Source: Heterotrichella gracilis (taxonomy: Eukaryota > Sar > Xanthophyceae > Tribonematales > Xanthonemataceae). From it: a stretch of 64,000 nt of DNA. Both the position numbers and the translations under genes were made by a program. The notes below the pieces were generated by a model. The model was not told the origin of the DNA. It did not search any database and saw only the letters and a program-made list of their open reading frames with translations. The DNA lies in contig JAULBX010016860.1 in the NCBI GenBank assembly GCA_032358255.1, forward strand, positions 25,711-89,710, given 5' to 3'. Within the stretch, counting starts at the first letter, position 1; every line of letters starts with the position of its first letter. This document shows, in pieces, positions 49,401 through 60,608 of the stretch.

Positions 49401-52400
49401 AAGAGCGAATCCACAATGGAGTCAACGGTGCGTGCGGCTTGACCCCAAGCTCCAAACCCTAGCCCTCAACCCTAGCCCATAAACAAGCCGGGCAAGTCCT
49501 GGTCAATCAAGCATTCCTCGATGGAGGCAACTGGGTGTGCGTGTGCGATCGCGTGCGATCTGTGTGCAACGCCAGGAGGACTTCTGATTATATTCAGTGC
49601 TCTTGGCAAAGCCTGCATCTTGACTGTGAAATGCTGCATGTTGCCTCAGCACCTGCCTGCTGTTGAGCATACCAGGCACAAGCCTGCTGTTGATCAGGAT
49701 GCGCACATCACACCCCTGTGACATTGGCCCCACCCTGTCGTGTGCACAGTAACAACCTCCTTAATTTATATAACTTAAAAAATGGTTTTTTATAATGAAA
49801 ATGTCTGTTTTAAATTTTGAGCTCATATTGCCCCCGACTTTGAGCAGATTGCCCCCCCACTTACCCACCATTTTGCCCCCCCCCTCTCCAGGACACGCTT
49901 ACTGTTGTTGATGTTGCCAAGCTTCAGCCAGACATGTACATTTGGGGGGCAAAATGCGCGCTAGGGGTTGGGGGGCGCACCGTGGCAAACAGACAAGGGT
50001 CCGCGCTCCCACCCCCTCTGCACATGTGCACCCTACAATCCCTGGGGATCCCTACATACATTTTGCAATTTTGAACCTAATCCAACATCCAATGCTCCCA
50101 CTGCCACCCTGTATGCACCGACATCAGCCAACCCCGCCCTTGTTGTAGCACATGCATTGGTGTTCATTATACGCCGTTCTTAAAAGACTCCCATCCCAGG
50201 TCTGCATTTGATGTCCATTTCCCTTTCCGTATGGACCACCCACCATCTGCCACCACCCACCGCAGGGACTGGCCCCCCGCCCGCTCCGGCCACACCTGTG
50301 TTGTCAACAAAGACGGGGCCATGTGGGTGTACGGCGGGGTCTTGTACATCCCCAAAAACCCTAAACTACCCGGCAAGAACTCGCCTCACGAGCCTGAAGA
50401 CCCTGCCCTCCTATGGAAACTCGACCTCCATTCCCTCCCCTTGGTGCAAACCCTAGCTAAGGTCTCTGGGGTGGCCAAGGGGGGCGTGTCAAAAAAGCCA
50501 ATTGCAGTTGGGTGGGAGGGGGTGCACAGCGTGGGGCCCGCCCCTCCAGACCGGCAGCGCCACTCCGCAGTGGTGTGGGGCAACACCATGATTGTGTTTG
50601 GTAAGATACGAGCCCCAAATCGCTGCAAGACCCGAGAGCAGGGTACCCCGAAACCTTGCACCCAGCAAAACCCTACTCTAAACCCCAAACCTTGAACTTT
50701 GCAGGGGGTTTTGAGTTTGGCAAAGGAGAGCTTGGGGACACCTGGGGCTTTGATTTCCAGACGTGCAAATGGAGGTTGATCATGGGATGCCCCGCCCAGT
50801 ACCGGCGCAAGTTCACAGATTATGGGAAATCGCCCAAACAGCCGGAAGCCCGCCAGGTGAGGCACTGATGCATTCCTGTCACCATGCACTCAACAATATG
50901 GTTTGCTTGTGGCTGGGGATGTGCGGCGATCACCTTGATGCCTTTTGGACTCGGTATCTTTTCGGTATCTTTTCTGAAAGACCCAATGCAGGCATGAAGC
51001 TTGTTTCGATCCTGACCACAGCCCTGTCGGTGCGCGGCATGCACTCCTGCCACACAGCCATGCATTGCTGGGCCCTGCATACCCCCGCCGGGGAGTGATA
51101 GGACTCTTTCCACCCACGTGAAGTGCAACGTCTGAAACCACAGTTTGCAAGTACGTGACTATGGGTCAATATGGCAGCCCCAGTTGGCGGCTGGGGTAAC
51201 CCCCACAGATCCCTCCTCCACAAACCCACATCCTCCAAACACACCCACAACCTCCACCCACACCCACACCCCCTCACCCCTCACCCCACCACAGGCACAC
51301 TGCTCATGGGTGGCTGGCGATTTCCTGTACATCTGGGGAGGATGTGGGTCCCCGATAAAAGGGGGAAATTTTGCCAGCGGCCACCGCACCGAGGACTACA
51401 CATTTGGCGACATGTGGCGCCTGAATTTGGCTCCTCCAAGGGGCAAAAAGGCTGCTTGGGAGGAGGTGCCCTGCTGGGGCAATGTGCCCGCCCCAAGATT
51501 TGAAGCCAGCTGTGCTGTGAGCAGTACCGGGATGGTGTACGTTGTAGGTGGGTGGGTGGGGGGTGAGGTCGCGTTTGTGGGACTGAGTATACTCGGCCAT
51601 GAATTTAAAAAACAGTGGAGTTCACAATGTGGATGCAACTCCCTTTTTCCCAAGTGGCAGCTCCACCTCAATCTCTCTTGACCCTGCCCTAGCCCACACC
51701 TCGACATGTTCTTGTTCAACACTGAACAGACGATACGAAGTTACAGAAGTATCTGGAAAATGGACCCTGCCCTCGCTGTTAAAAGCATAGGACATTTTGG
51801 TAACTAATAGAAATCTTCATTTATTCTTTATATTCCCAGGCGGCACCTCCACCTCCATCTGTGCTGACGTGGGCCTGGTCCACCTGTCAGACGTGTTTGA
51901 GTTCAACCCCACCACACGCACCTGGCGAGCGCTGCTGGGCCCACCACCACCCCCCTCCGCCCCCACCCCCCTCCTAGGTGCCCCCTCCCTCGGGGGGCGA
52001 TCATCTGCGGCTGCGGTGGTGTGCGGGGATGTGCTTTTGGTGGCGGGGGGTGGTGGGGCGGGGTTTGGTGCGCACACGGATGTGGTTGGGATCAGGTGGG
52101 TGGGTGGGGGGTGGGGGGGTGCAGGGGTTGGGGGTGAGGATTACATGTTACTGTTCAACAGAGTTTGTGCGTGTGTTTGGGAGGAAGGCTGGTTTAAAAG
52201 GTTGGAGGGTTTAGGGTTGGATGAGGGTTTGCATTCTTTGTTTCTTCATGGATTTTACTCGACCGCATGTACTGAACCATAGCAACTTTGGAAAATCCTC
52301 AACCATGAATCTCTATGCTGTTCAAACTCTGCACGCTGCAACTCTCAACATTTCCCTGCAGATTTCAGCGTCCATCCTCAAGACTCCCAGCCAATTAACC

Positions 52401-52765
52401 CCAAATCAACCCCTGCTAGATAACACTACCCTGGACCCTACACCCTGTCCACCCTGAATTGTCAAACCGTGTGCCCTAAACCCCCACCCACCCATAGCGG
52501 AACCCACCCGCGCACCCACAGCTCTCCTCCCGACAACCTCCATGTGCACACCCCAATGGCTCCACACACCCATCTCACCCCCCGCAGGTTCAAGTGCTGT
52601 CAGCACTGCGGCCACTCCCGAGCGCAGCTCCCCAAGCTGTTCAAGTGCGGAGACTGCTTTGACACCCGGTGTGAGGCCACGTGGTACTGCGGCCCACAGT
52701 GCATGGCCTCTGACTGGGGCAGGCACAGGCGGTGGTGTGTGAAGACGCAGGGGTTACGGCTGTGA
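46404..52765 (+). CDS. TPR-Kelch-MYND zinc-finger protein
   Basis: Exons: 46404-46540, 46853-47000, 47265-47408, 48187-48416, 49374-49427, 49892-49935, 50266-50600, 50705-50856, 51295-51547, 51840-52095, 52588-52765 (TGA). Phases agree except between 48416 (phase 2) and 49374 (phase 0), so a small exon or different donor is missing; about 645 residues. The N-terminal ~215 residues form TPR-like helices (NIVFKAKRWREAFKIYT; ALYSNRAAAAKELGLYEQ; ALHRMATAFERLGNYPQAL). The middle is a Kelch propeller with at least five blades (RSGHTCVV…WVYGG; RQRHSAVVWGNTMIVFGG; SWVAGDFLYIWGG; SSTGMVYVVGG; GDVLLVAGG). The C-terminus is a MYND zinc finger (CCQHCG…CGDC…CEATWYCGPQCMASDWGRHRRWC). All three modules mediate protein contacts; MYND fingers bind proline-rich partners. 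The order TPR, Kelch, MYND is unusual. The donor 'gacat/gtacat' at 49935 is weak but gives the only clean frame. Confidence 0.85.
47371..47700 (+). repeat. Five degenerate tandem copies of a TPR-Kelch-MYND exon end with its 5' splice site
   Basis: The exon end gcgctgcacagaatggccac…gttcgag before GTGCGC (donor 47409) recurs with donor-like GT at 47475, 47542, 47607 and 47666, spaced 66, 67, 65 and 59 bp. Each copy keeps a version of atggc(c/g)ac(g)gcgttc(g/a)a and a following gcc-acaaa-cctga block. Using the second donor would extend the exon by 66 nt in frame without a stop (22 residues). Later copies are out of frame or carry stops. Confidence 0.88.
48083..48235 (+). repeat. Duplicated 3' splice site and exon start, 81 bp apart, TPR-Kelch-MYND gene
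   Basis: The block ttgcagcgcctg(g)(a/g)caactaccccc…accaccct occurs with exon starts at 48106 and 48187. The spacing of 81 bp keeps the frame, and the stretch between them has no stop. The upstream acceptor would therefore insert 27 residues containing a second LDNYPQALHYTTL. A run of 16 C precedes the first acceptor. The downstream copy continues into the coding sequence. Confidence 0.9.
49290..49360 (+). repeat. Two tandem copies of a 35-36 bp intronic unit
   Basis: The unit ggctgtcaaccctagggaa…catgctgctt at 49290-49324 is repeated at 49325-49360 with few changes, just before the acceptor of the exon at 49374. The units contain aaccct telomere-like words. Confidence 0.85.
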
Positions 52766-53836
52766 CAGGATAGCAGAGGAAAAGGGGGAAAACAGGAAAA
52801 CAATCGCAAACATGGTTTACTAGAAGTGCTAGCGTGCGTGCCACCATGCTTGATGGCAGGCATATATGATAGCAAGCATAATATAATCCTGCGTGGTCTT
52901 GCGGGCAGTGCAAGAGGACTGGCACCACATCTGCAGAGATGGAAATCCAAACTAAGTCTGAAAGCGTACAGTAACTGTTCTTCTCGTGATCCAGACTTCG
53001 AAATTTATTCACAACTAAATTGCCTGTTACAGTAAATTTTAAAGCCAAAGGCCTGTCACAGTTGCCGCATGTGTGCCATTGATGCTGCAGTGTTCAACTT
53101 GAAGTTCTTTTGTGCCATGGCCCGCCAAGCGGGGTGCCCTGTGACTCATCCCCAACCGACTTGTTGGGGAGTGTCCCGGTCATGATGGAATCTCATGTAT
53201 GGCGCCTAGCTCAGACTGGCACTGAATTCGGGGTCAGACTCTGCAGTGGCTTCTATACTATACTCCTACTAGGCCCCATATATGCTAGCAGCTGCCAGCA
53301 TAATGCTTGGCATGACATGGCCCCAAGGGTGGCCAGTGGTGCATGCATGGGATGGCTCCTGGAGCAGCTTGTGAAGGCATCATGGTCAATGAAGCCTGCC
53401 AGCAAGTATTGTTTACAATGCATTATTCCGCGGAATAAGGACTAAAATTATTCCAACTTCTAAAAAACAAAGCCACTGCTCCAAAAGGCTTATTAACCTC
53501 GTAGTCCCTTCCAGGACCTGGGTAGATCATCAACCACACCTCCACATGCACCCAAACGGCGGGGGAGGTAGGCATCATCTACATGGGTTGTAAATTCAAA
53601 TAAAAAATAATACCACCCTCCTACAGGTGGATCACCACCATCCCGTACAAAAGGTATTGATAAAAAGGCCGGCACAGTTTATACAATCCATAGACAACTC
53701 CCAATTTGAGCGGTTCCCAGCCCCGGGGAGGTGTGCAAATTGAAAGGGCAACTGGCAGTCTACCAGGCTGGATGTTCCCCTCCCCTCCTGGGCTACCCCC
53801 CTGCCTTGCAACGGAACCGCCCTTGTGAGCAGATTG
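52766..53836. other. Intergenic region between convergent TPR-Kelch-MYND and IFRD genes
   Basis: About 1.07 kb holding both 3' ends. No supported exon, RNA gene or repeat was seen. Confidence 0.5.
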
Positions 53837-56800
53837 TCACCAGTCCCCCTCCATAAACCCCCCCTTGTGCGCCGCTGCCTTGCCCCTGCTGGCACGGCGG
53901 TCGCGTGTGCGAGCCTTGGAGTCGGCAGAGGCGGGCGACCTGCGGGGTTGGGGTAGGGTTGAGATTGGGGTTGGGAGTTAGGGTTAAGCAGGGTTTGCGC
54001 ATTGGAGTCGGCAGACCTGCGGGTGGGATGGTGTTAGAGAATGTGGCATTGTCATGGCGTAGGTTTTGTGGGTTGGTTTACCAATGGATTTGGGGAAGAG
54101 CTGGCTTCAGTAGGGCGAAGCATAGAAAGCGATGCCAGGCTGGCTACAAGGTGGCTGAACACATGTAAGCCCCCAACATCCCATGTTCACAACCCAGTAC
54201 ACAGCCACTCCTCCAGTGCACAAGGCCAACCCTACCCCCGCTGTCCTCACCTGTAGAGCCGCTTCTCTCTTGCGCTCAGCCTGTCCAGCGCCTCCCCTCG
54301 CGGCTCAAAACCAAACACCTGCGGCCAGGGGTGGGTCAGCAGCGATACCAAATAGCCGTCTATACATATGAGGTGCTGCAAGCTATGGTCATTGTTAGTT
54401 TAGTTCCAGCGGAGCAGCCCGGAAGGCGGCCACCCCTCCAGGATGTGCCATCAAACTCTAGGTTGTCTTGCCTTGCACCATGTGATGGCCCACCCGCAGT
54501 CATGCCCTAAGCCAAGCCTCGTCCAGACATGAGAGCTCCTGGCCAGGTCTAACCCCACCCCCCTCTTGTATGCTTGGCCGCAGGGCATGCAAGCGCACTG
54601 GTTCAGCTGCTACGGTGCCCACAAGTGCCATTTTGTATCCATGCACACGATGTACTCACACCAGAAAGGCAAGATGGCTGCCACATGTACAGCTTGCTTA
54701 CAATAGCACCCTCCCTGCATTCCATTCCACTACCCCCCCTCTGCAACCCCCCACCTGGTGCAGCAGCGGGTTGCACTGCAGGTGCTCCTGCAGTCCCGTG
54801 CCCAGCAGGCGCCTGAATGCCGCAAGCTGCACCGACGCGGGCAGGGTGTCGACCACTAGGGTGTCGCCGTGGCGCAGGCGCAGTTTGGTGGCGGGCACGC
54901 TGCCGTCCTGAAAAGAAGGACATAGAGGTTAAGGTTTGGCATAGGGTTTTGGCATGCGTGCAGTGCACAGGCACGGCTTGGTGGCGGGCACGCTGCCGTC
55001 CTGAAAAGAATGACATAGAGGTGAGGGTTTGGCATAGGGTTTTGGCGTGCGTGCGGCCCACAGGCGCAGCTGGGTGGCGGGCACGCTGCCGTCCTGGGGG
55101 TGAGGGGCAATGGCACAGGGTTTAGGGCTTGGCGTAGGGTTTTGGGATGAGGGGTTTCAGCAGGAAGTTGGGGATGCCAGGGCAAGGCTGAGGTCAAGGC
55201 GGCTAAGGGCGCACAGGGGATGATACTGTGAGGGGGTGGGAGGAGTTTGACAGGCATGAGGTCACTCCACACAAGACTCTATCTGTGCAGGTGACTGAAT
55301 TGTGGATTTCCCAGAATATTTTAATCGATAGGGCCTTTCAAAAATTCCATCGAATTTTTCGGATTGTCCCTTGATGAGAAAATTTATGGATTTGTTTTTT
55401 ATTTTACGGAATTTCATTTTGCAGAAAACCCCGATCCCCGCACCCCACCTCCATCACATTGCAGTATCCCCTGAAGGACGACCTCAGGCTGGCGCGCTCC
55501 CTCCTCGCCTTTCGTAGCCTGTCCCCCCTGTTCTTTGCCAGGTCACGCATGCGCGCCACCACGTCATCAAAGTGGGAGGTGGTGGAGGCAAGGGAGTCGA
55601 GGGAGGGAGAGGTGTCGGAGGCGGAGTCATCGGACTCGGCGCTGTCCTGTGGGGTGGGGGGGATTGGGGATTTTTCGTGGGGCTTGTGGAAAGAGGCAGG
55701 GTAGATGGTTGTTGCTGTGGGTTCTAAGGGTCTTTGGGATGGTTGAAGCGGCATCTGAAGACAAGGGATTCCCCTAGGGTGTTTGGGTGGTTGTATGGGG
55801 GTAGTGCGCACAAAACGTTCCCATGAACCCCCACAAAATGTCCCCCTAATCCCCGCAGCAAGTCAGTCACAAGGCGCCAGCTGTACGTTCAGAGAACCAC
55901 CCATTGTACCGATACACCACCGCCACCACCCCCACATCCCACCCACCTCTTCCTCCCCCGGCCCCGCCCCCACACACAGCAGCGCCGCCGCCTCCCCCGC
56001 CGCCAGCCTCACATCCACATTTGGGTCGTGTAGCCGCGCCGCCAGTGTTGCCATGTGGGTGTCCACGAATGCGGGGGGCAGGAGGGGCGGGGGGAGGGTG
56101 GACAGCAAGAGGGACCAGCCGCGCAGGGCGGTGGCTTGGACAGGGGGGTTGGCTGCAGGAGGGAGAGGTGGTGGGTAGCTGGGAGACGGTGGGGTTGGTA
56201 CGAAATACACATACGAGTATTTCTTCCATGATGCATGTATACCGGGGTCTCAGCGCGAACCACCCCAACCCCAACCAACCCACCCAGCACCTCACGCAAT
56301 ATGCATGCACACCAGGGTGCTTGTTCTTCAAGGGAAATTCTGCAAAGGCTTCTGACCTGTGCCCATGCATGCAGGCCAGCCCCCCCCACCCACCTGCCCC
56401 GAAGCCCCTCTCCAGTCGCCCCATGACCGCCAGCGCCTCCCCCCCCTCCCCAGCCGCAACAAAGGCAGCCACCGCAAGCGCATCCATGGCCGCCTCGCGC
56501 AGTGCGGGGGAGGAGTGGGGGCCAGCAGAGGCCTCAAGCGGGCGACGCATCTCGCCAAATATCCTGCGGGGTCACGAGGGCGTTGAATCACCCAGAATAG
56601 CGTGCCATGTACACAGCGTTTTTTTGACGATATTCTCTATGGGGCGGAAACAGTGCGTTCTTGGATTCCATGGCGTGTTCTTTGAACCACCCTGTTGGGA
56701 CAACAAGCTTTCTTCCAGGGTGTACACCAGTGCACATTCCGTCCCCAACATCCCCCACCCCCACCACCACCCGCACCTCTCCGCGTCCTCCCCCGCCCCC

Positions 56801-57657
56801 AGCGTCACCACCAGCAGCGCCAGCACCCTGCACGCAGCAGCACCCTCCGCACCGCCCCCCTTGCGCAGGCAGCCCAGGCACAGGCGAAGCAGCGTGTCTT
56901 TCCTCCCCTCTGCCTCCTCGTAATTGTACCCCCCTTGGAGGAGGGCGGCCAGCCCAGCCAGGCCCCTGTCGCGCGTGCTGCCCCTGCGGAAAAGAGTTTT
57001 TTTGTTTTAAAAATGGATTTGACTAGGATTTAACCTAGGGTTTCTTTAGTCTGGCTGCGCACTTTACCCCACGTGGCCTCCCGGTCACCCCCACAGCCAA
57101 ACACCCAGCAGCAGCAGCAGCAGCCCACGTCCACACACCCCATTTCATGCAGGCAATGCCACCATCCCCCAAGACACCATCACCGCCAAGCAACCCACCC
57201 ACCACTACCATCACAACCACTACCATCAGCACCACTACCACCCACCACCACTGCCACCACCAACAGCACCACCCATCTGGTCGCGTTTCATGCAGGCAGT
57301 GCGTGAGGAGTCGTGCCCTGCACCTCGCACCTCGCACCAACCAACTACCACCACTGCTGCCACGCCACCTACCTCTTCTCATACAGGCAGTCGGTGTAGG
57401 CATCAAAGGGGTTGTCGACTATCACCTCCCCCCCGTGCCCATCCTGGCCTGCCAGGGACCCCTCACCCCCCGCTGTTGATTCCCCATCGTCCCAATCATC
57501 TTGCTGGGAGCGGCGAGAGCCCTTTTCTGCAAATGAATAGGCGAAGAATAGGTCAGATGCCCTAGCCCCATGTAAGGGTTTGGAAGGTAGGGCACAGGGC
57601 ACCCAACTTGAGGGCCAGGGTTCTAGAGTATCCAGGTTTCCACCTACTTTTAGCCAT
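53837..57657 (-). CDS. Interferon-related developmental regulator (IFRD) family protein
   Basis: Nine exons in transcript order: 57648-57657, 57373-57526, 56777-56983, 56394-56563, 55947-56152, 55449-55646, 54755-54907, 54251-54318, 53837-53939; 1269 nt, 422 residues, near the family length. The first coding exon is only 10 nt and yields MAKKKGSRRSQQDDW after splicing. VDNPFDAYTDCLYEKRGSTRDRGLAGL is the typical start of the IFRD armadillo-like domain. HDPNVDVRLAAGEAAALL lies in its middle. The C-terminal part has RASLRSSFRGYCNVME, LRLRHGDTLVVDTL, GLQEHLQCNPLLHQVF and RLSAREKRLYRSP, matching the IFRD C-terminal domain, then a basic tail. Family members act in transcription co-regulation and in ribosome reuse or translation; the role here is inferred by family only. 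The microexon start was chosen because it alone gives a phase-1 donor (GTAGGT) fitting exon 2. Confidence 0.9.
53916..54025 (-). repeat. Duplicated last-exon 3' splice site in IFRD gene
   Basis: On the minus strand the functional acceptor CCCGCAG/GTCGCC (exon start 53939) is preceded 77 bp upstream by CCCGCAG/GTCTGCCGACTCCAA (pseudo-start 54016). That copy matches the exon apart from a 10-bp gap. Between them lies a G-rich TTAGGG-like stretch. The copy would shift the frame. Confidence 0.85.
54876..55154 (-). repeat. Three tandem 93-bp units each with a 3' splice site, IFRD gene
   Basis: Homologous blocks begin at 54876, 54969 and 55062, exactly 93 bp apart. Each carries the exon start gacggcagcgtgcccgccac (minus strand) behind an acceptor. 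The first two acceptors are TTTTCAG, the third CCCCCAG. The functional exon uses 54907; copies point to 55000 and 55093. The spacing preserves frame, but reading from the second copy meets a TAA before the functional exon. Only the proximal acceptor therefore gives a full protein. Confidence 0.92.
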
Positions 57658-60608
57658 TGTGACCTCCCCTCTGTAGCTCACGAGAGCCACTCCCCTTGGT
57701 GTGGCGTATCACACCACTCCCCCTCTGGAACACCTCCAAACCCAAGGTTTTTTCTGCTGCGCCCCCTTCCACAAACCCTAGAGTTTCCTCCCCTTGATAA
57801 CCCGGGAGTGATATCACCGCCCCCCAAAGCCCCTCCCCTGCCTGCTTGCCCAGCCCAAAGAGATCCTAGGGTTCTGCCACGAAACAAGTGTGGGTCCCAG
57901 GTGCGGTGTGCTGCGCGGATGGTGTCACCCCAAAAGCCCTGAAGGATTTCCTGGCCCCAGGTGCTGGCCAGTGGAATGCGGTGCCCAACAGCACACTTGC
58001 TCCTTGCCCAGCTGCTGTGTGTCAGATGGGACCTGCGCTGACTGCACGCTAGGCCTTTCCTGCTGCTTTGTTGATTGTTGCGGTGTCGTTCGGCCTGCGC
58101 GAGGCGGAACAGCCAGGTTACAGCAGACAGCCAACAGGAAGAAAATACTTTTTCAACCCTACGCGCTCCCACAGTGTGGAACATCCTCCATCATCAAGAC
58201 AGGTTGCGAGAGACAAAAGTGGGCATGCTAGTCCATGGAAGGGGCACGTGCACGTGGTACGATGCATGTGAAAACCCTTGTGAACCCTAAACCCTACACG
58301 GGCTCGGTCGTATATGCATGTGGACGGCAAATCTAGGTTTCACCCATGAAACCAGGATAGCGGCAAGTAATTGCAGTAGCAAAAGGCCCGGCAGACAGCA
58401 AAAAGCTGGCATTACAGACTTTGCAGCTGGGGACACTTGTTCACACGCCCAAAACGCATCAAGATGATATGCGGTGACCGTACGTAAAGGCGTGGCACAG
58501 ACCATACCCTTGTCTATTTTTTAAGTGCATGCATATAGCCCGCAAAGGAGTTGGGCACGTATGCACCCTGGCAACCGTCTATGCATGCATATGGAAACTG
58601 TCCGAGAGAGAGGCACTCACACAACAAGGCGATTTGAACACGGCGACTGCGTGAAAATACGTGGCCGATGTCACAATACAATGCAGCCTTCTAGCCTAGA
58701 GTTTGGTTCCACAAGCTAGCGCAGCCTTACAACCAGGCAAAGCGGACGGTGGCGGGAAACGCCACACAGCCGTCACATGTGGCAACAGTGCGACCCCAAA
58801 CGCGACGCTGACAACAACCTAATCAAGGCAAAAGACATGTACGGTTAGGGACTAGCGGCAGAAGTAGCCGGAGCTGGTTCACACGGCTGTGGCGTGGCCG
58901 AAACAACCCGGCCACGGGACTGTTTTTTGAACGAATATGCTGCCTGCTTCGTTACGAAACCCGGCTCGAACCACGGACCGCCCACCTGCCTGACCACGCA
59001 ATTCTTGATGCTAGCCAGTCCAGCCGCTCAGCACCGAAGGATAGGTTCGAGCCGAGGCGGCTATCGCCCAAGAATCGAGGTGGTGGCACACTGGAAGGTG
59101 CACGTCACCTGCCCACCGTTACCACCAACAAAACACATGCACCAACGATACAGAGGGCCCTTCACAACTACGAATACGCGCAGACTCGAAACTAAACCTC
59201 AGCTGCAACGCGCAACGGGCCAATGCGAGTGGGTGCAAGGTGTCCGTGGCCGCATGTATTGGCGACGTCCGCACCTGGTGTGGAACAGCGGTGGTCAACC
59301 TCGATCCTGCGAGCCTCTTGGCGTGGTGTGAGTGCTGTAGAGCAGGGTGTGCTTGAAAACGTTTTGTGGGCTGAGAAGCAGTGCTTGCAGCCTTGAAAGC
59401 TACAAAGTGTGGCTGCTGAATGCCTCCAGGCAGAGTCTTATCTGCCAAGCCTTGGTGGTGAGAATTCTATTTATTTACGCCTGGTTTATCTGCTGTTAAT
59501 TGTTGCTCAATTTCCGTCGGCCCCTTTCGCCGCCCCTTGTGGATAAACCCAGACAAATTGTAGTTTGGTGCACAACCTGCAGGCCTATTTGCACCTCACT
59601 TCCAAGCCACAGCACAGCCGACGGTACCTACCCACCACCGGTGCACCGACATACCTCCGTGTTTGCCCGTCACACGGTTGCTGGTGGCAAGGTACTGGAC
59701 ATCGAGCAACCCCGCGGGCTGGGGACCCTCTCATCAACCGTCCCTCCATCGCCACACACCCAGGAGACTTATACGGCGCATCGGTAGAGGCCAACCATCT
59801 TGCCACCGCTCAACTACACAGGTGGGAGTCACCCCGCATCCAATGCATGCTGCAGGTCATCACTCGCCCTGGACACCCGCTAGTGCAAACTGACCCTGTT
59901 GGGGATATGCACTATTTTGAAAAGAAGCCAACGCTTGTGGGGACTTTATTAACCTGCTTTGCTGCGTGCCTCCCATCGAGACCATATGCATGCATCCCAT
60001 CTAGTCCACATGCATGCATATCACCATCATCACCACCACCACCTTATACCCATCAATTACACGATTTTCGAGCCCTTACCCTCTCCACCAGTGCTCACCG
60101 TTCTCAGAGCCGCACACTGGTATTACAGCACTGCCAGTCGCAATATGCACTCCGACAGCACACATCAAACTTAGTATGAACGATGGAAACCAGATGGTTC
60201 CTATTTAATGTGTTCACTGACCCTTCAACTGTGGCCTCACTCCCCACTGCTTGTCTAGCCAGCCCTGAGACAACTGGTGGGACAGTTGGTAATAAACTAG
60301 TCATGTGAGCTCTAGCGTAGGTCTATGCCCTTAAAATAGCCAGGGTTCCAAGGCTGCAGGTGCTTCCTGACAGGGCATCCCTTATACCCCTTATTTACCT
60401 TGTGAACTCTAGTGCATCAGGTGCTGAGTTGGTCCTTGTCATGCACAAGCACCTGCGACCTGACCTGCGACCGGAATCCAAGACTCGATGCCTCAGCAAC
60501 ACCCTACCCCTAATCCCTGCTTTCCATTCCTGCAGGCAACAGAGCGGGTGCGGACAGGCTCTACCCAAGGGCATTTTCTAGGGTTGTGCGCAAGGGTTTT
60601 GGGGCAGG
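57658..60608. other. Intergenic region between divergent IFRD and DnaJ-zinc-finger genes
   Basis: Nearly 3 kb without a recognised exon. ORFs around 58894-59331 and 59565-60179 (plus strand) match no family and lack splice support. A 10-bp inverted repeat, ggctcgaacc/ggttcgagcc, occurs at 58963 and 59044. A block upstream of the start (60536-60608) could belong to an upstream exon or transit peptide but contains an in-frame stop. Confidence 0.45.

Noticed and set aside
55000-55093. Alternative in-frame longer IFRD exon from the second or third acceptor
   Set aside because: An in-frame TAA lies between the second copy and the functional exon, so these acceptors cannot give a longer full-length protein.
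58940-59060. tRNA-like GGTTCGAGCC boxes on both strands
   Set aside because: The T-loop-like words cannot be joined to a proper cloverleaf; the acceptor, anticodon and T stems do not pair. At most a decayed tRNA-derived repeat.
58894-59331. 145-residue plus-strand ORF between the IFRD and DnaJ-type genes
   Set aside because: No family resemblance, basic low-information sequence, no introns despite the intron-rich neighbourhood.
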